From: Bin87 sp965262485
Lineage (GTDB): Bacteria > Chloroflexota > Dehalococcoidia > Lucifugimonadales > UBA3495
DNA length: 64,000 nucleotides
Direction: 5' to 3'
NCBI GenBank assembly: GCA_965262485.1
Contig: OZ253540.1
Span: 2,418,001-2,482,000 of the forward strand
The notes under the pieces are model-generated. The model saw nothing but the letters and a program-made list of their open reading frames with translations, did no database searches and had not been told where the DNA came from. Shown here in pieces: positions 62,326 through 64,000 of the stretch (positions are counted from its first letter, which is position 1; every line of letters starts with the position of its first letter). The position numbers were made by a program, and so were the translations under genes.

Positions 62326-62551
62326 CTAGAATCACTCGTAACACGAAATTTTACTTCGCCGTCTTTTACGGAGACAACCAGACTAAATGCAAAGTCATTT
62401 ACGAGATTGATCCGGATGCAATTCTCGCTGAAACTGAGCTTCGGTTAGACAACAGCCGAAATGCGATTTCGCACGTCGGCTTCTCTGAAAATTGGGCTCG
62501 GTCGAACGGGCGGGTGGTTTACGAAGACCAACCCTAACAGTTTACCCGTCG

Positions 62552-63232
62552 TTACGTCCCCAGCCGCTCCAGGAATTGGGCAACCGCGGCGTTGACCGCT
62601 TCCGGTTGCTCCAGAGTCACGAAGTGGCCCGAGTTGGGAACCACCACGACTTCGGCATTTTTTAGCTCCCGACCCAGGTATTCTGCATACCGCACGGGCG
62701 TCATCACGTCGTCCTGCCCCACGATAACCAGCGACGGCAGGTCGATCTCTTTGACCCGCTCCATCACGTCAAACTGATCGCAGGCTGACAGGTCGTTGTG
62801 CTCGACCATCGGCCCGGATTGTAACGCTCGCTCCGCCAGTTGGGGCGCGAGTTCGCTGTTGATGGCCTCATAATAAGCCGGCGCTTCCGAGCGCCATTGG
62901 GTGTCATTCAGGCAACGGTTCAGATAATCGGGGTGGACCCGCAGCCGACCTCCGGTGCCAATCAGGACCAGGCCGGCCAGGTCCTGGGGAAACCGCAGCG
63001 CATAATCCAGCGCAATGGCCCCGCCCATCGAATGACCGAACAGTACAAACGGCGGGTAACCTCGATCCAACGCATACTCCCGCAGCCAATCGACGTAACC
63101 GCCGATGGTGTCCCGCGGTTCCCCGTCCGGATGGCCGGGCAGGTCGATTGCGTCAACCTCGGGGAACCGGGCTTTCTGATAGAAGTAGGTGAGCTCGTTC
63201 TGACCCGAGCCGTGTACCATTACCAGCCGCAT
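62552..63232 (-). CDS. alpha/beta hydrolase
   Basis: 226 residues with a complete triad: nucleophile Ser in FVLFGHSMGGAIALDY, Asp in IVGQDDVMTPVRYAE and His in VVPNSGHFVTLEQPE. The oxyanion loop is MVHGSGQNELTY. It resembles small esterases and lactonases; substrate unknown. Its ATG lies 7 nt after the gyrA stop, so both may be co-transcribed. Confidence 0.88.
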   Translation of the reverse strand: MRLVMVHGSGQNELTYFYQKARFPEVDAIDLPGHPDGEPRDTIGGYVDWLREYALDRGYPPFVLFGHSMGGAIALDYALRFPQDLAGLVLIGTGGRLRVHPDYLNRCLNDTQWRSEAPAYYEAINSELAPQLAERALQSGPMVEHNDLSACDQFDVMERVKEIDLPSLVIVGQDDVMTPVRYAEYLGRELKNAEVVVVPNSGHFVTLEQPEAVNAAVAQFLERLGT

Positions 63233-63238
63233 GGTTTT

Positions 63239-64000
63239 CTAATCCTGCTCGGGGTCGTATTCGTCTTCATCCGTTTCGTCAGGGTCTTCATCAAAGTCGG
63301 AGGCTTCGTCCTCGTCGGAGCCCAGAGGGAACAGCGAAGCCTGGCCGTTGGTTGAACCGTTCAGCGGGATGTCTCCATCGCCCGGAGCAATGTCCTCAGT
63401 TTCCACCGCTTCAGCATCCGGATCATCGGGCTCGTACTGCAGGTCGGCTTCAGCGGCGATTTCTTCGGCCTGTTCCAGCACGGAGGTGGCCTGGCCGTTG
63501 GCGCGGGTGGGGTCCGTCTGGCTATAGTCATTGGCGCGGAAGCAGGCGATTGACACTACGCTGTCGTCGCCGCCGCGCTCCCGCCAGATGATGACGCCGC
63601 GGGTTTGCCGGGTGTTGGTCACCTTCACTGCGGCGAGGTTGATCCTTACCACCTGGCCGCGAGCCGAGATGATAAACACCTCGTGGCCTTCCTCGTCGTT
63701 CATTTCAGCGGAGGTAACGATCTTGGCGTCTACCAACGGGCCGGTTGCCCGGTCGCCCTTGTCTTCCACGTTGAACGTTTTAACGCCCTTGCCGCCCCGA
63801 CCGCGTTCGCGGTAGATGACTTCATTCTTGGTTTTGTTGTATAGCGGGGTCGCCTTGCCGTAGCCCTTTTCGCTGACCACGAGCAGGAATTCGTCCTCCG
63901 GATTGTTGACGACGTCAAGGGCAATGATCCGGTCTTGGGGTTCGGGTCGCATCCCGATTACGCCGGTGGCGTTCCGGTTGCGCAGGGGAATACTGCTCAC
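63239..64000 (-). CDS. gyrA: DNA gyrase subunit A, C-terminal part (continues past the window)
   Basis: The visible 253 residues come from the beta-pinwheel DNA-wrapping domain: GVIGMRPEPQDRIIALDVV, FLLVVSEKGYGKATPLYN, the GyrA-box-like RERGRGGKGVKTFNVEDKG and TRQTRGVIIWRERGGDDSVV. A long acidic tail (about 90 residues, rich in Asp and Glu) ends the protein, as in many GyrA. The gene starts beyond position 64000. Confidence 0.92.
   Translation of the reverse strand: MSSIPLRNRNATGVIGMRPEPQDRIIALDVVNNPEDEFLLVVSEKGYGKATPLYNKTKNEVIYRERGRGGKGVKTFNVEDKGDRATGPLVDAKIVTSAEMNDEEGHEVFIISARGQVVRINLAAVKVTNTRQTRGVIIWRERGGDDSVVSIACFRANDYSQTDPTRANGQATSVLEQAEEIAAEADLQYEPDDPDAEAVETEDIAPGDGDIPLNGSTNGQASLFPLGSDEDEASDFDEDPDETDEDEYDPEQD

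Larger units (their letters stand above)
60650..62537 (+). pseudogene. type II restriction endonuclease, disrupted by MITE and ISAs1
   Basis: The 5' part (60650-60935) encodes MPVKIRRQIIDLVLQASELV, DILGHELIHSKRDAD, EKYEYLSCKEGGSGQLDRMF and NKRDESLT. The 3' part (62336-62537) reads RNTKFYFAVFYGDNQTK, VIYEIDPDAILAETELRL and ISHVGFSENWARSNGRVV. Taking out the MITE with one TA and the ISAs1 with one 10-bp duplicate gives one 164-residue frame through ESLTRITRNTKF. The size and the EYLSCKEG then FYFAVFYGD order resemble PvuII-like PD-(D/E)XK enzymes. It is paired with the methylase at 59854. No function is expected in the present form. Confidence 0.8.

Noticed and set aside
62326..62551. Short frame after ISAs1 copy B considered as an independent gene
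   Set aside because: It has no start codon or RBS and joins exactly in frame with the endonuclease 5' part once both inserts are removed.

Overview
The window is about 60% GC and carries an ordinary bacterial chromosome segment heavily invaded by mobile DNA. The gene content suggests Chloroflexota, probably a Dehalococcoidia/SAR202-like marine or sponge-associated lineage. Pointers are pyrF followed by a DUF951 gene, several short-chain dehydrogenases, a luciferase-like monooxygenase, two Uma2-type genes, a ferredoxin-thioredoxin reductase catalytic subunit and a UGSC-family selenoprotein. This placement is inference; there is no rRNA gene to test it.

Layout. 0.2-3.3 kb: a minus-strand cluster of a HEPN/RES protein, a DUF4276 TOPRIM-like protein and an AAA ATPase carrying an in-frame TGA and a frameshift. 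3.5-5.4 kb: a 56-residue protein and an HTH-TPR regulator-like protein. 5.7-9.5 kb: four IS5-family elements end to end, one of them split by a 184-bp IS4-type miniature element. 9.9-11.3 kb: sfsA and an endonuclease III-like glycosylase. 11.4-17.8 kb: a complete nitrate assimilation operon (nitrate reductase, nirB, nirD, narK). 18-33 kb: single metabolic genes (cupin, lipoprotein, hydrolases, SDRs, LLM flavoenzyme, pentapeptide-TIR fusion, aquaporin, gamma-glutamyltransferase, FTR) and hicAB, separated by dispersed repeats. 33-40 kb: TlpA-like thioredoxin, a Trm112 protein, the UGSC selenoprotein (Sec encoded by TGA at 34995-34997) with its conserved neighbour, an NHL propeller and an SDR. 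39.5-45.1 kb: hepT/mntA, VOC, a GNAT pseudogene, GMC oxidoreductase, Uma2 and thiolase. 45.5 kb: tRNA-Ala(UGC). 46-52.7 kb: an IS4 element, a 23-nt poly-C tract and a giant secreted LRR/Calx-beta/PKD protein cut in two by an IS5 copy. 53-64 kb: pyrF, DUF951, two MFS carriers, two identical ISAs1 copies, a corrinoid-type binding protein, a flavin reductase, a broken restriction-modification pair, a hydrolase and the 3' end of gyrA.

Genome dynamics dominate. Three IS5 copies share 862-bp ends, two of them encoding identical proteins. Two ISAs1 copies are identical in protein and each has a perfect 10-bp target duplication. In two places removing the inserts restores an exact reading frame: the giant surface protein (1547 residues) and a small PvuII-sized restriction endonuclease (164 residues), the latter hit first by a TA-flanked MITE and then by ISAs1. 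At least three ISAs1-type miniature elements, one IS4-type miniature element and a family of TA-flanked MITEs were found from inverted ends and target duplications. Their interiors share interchangeable palindromic modules. Several small genes are frameshifted remnants (DUF2283, clan AA aspartic protease, GNAT).
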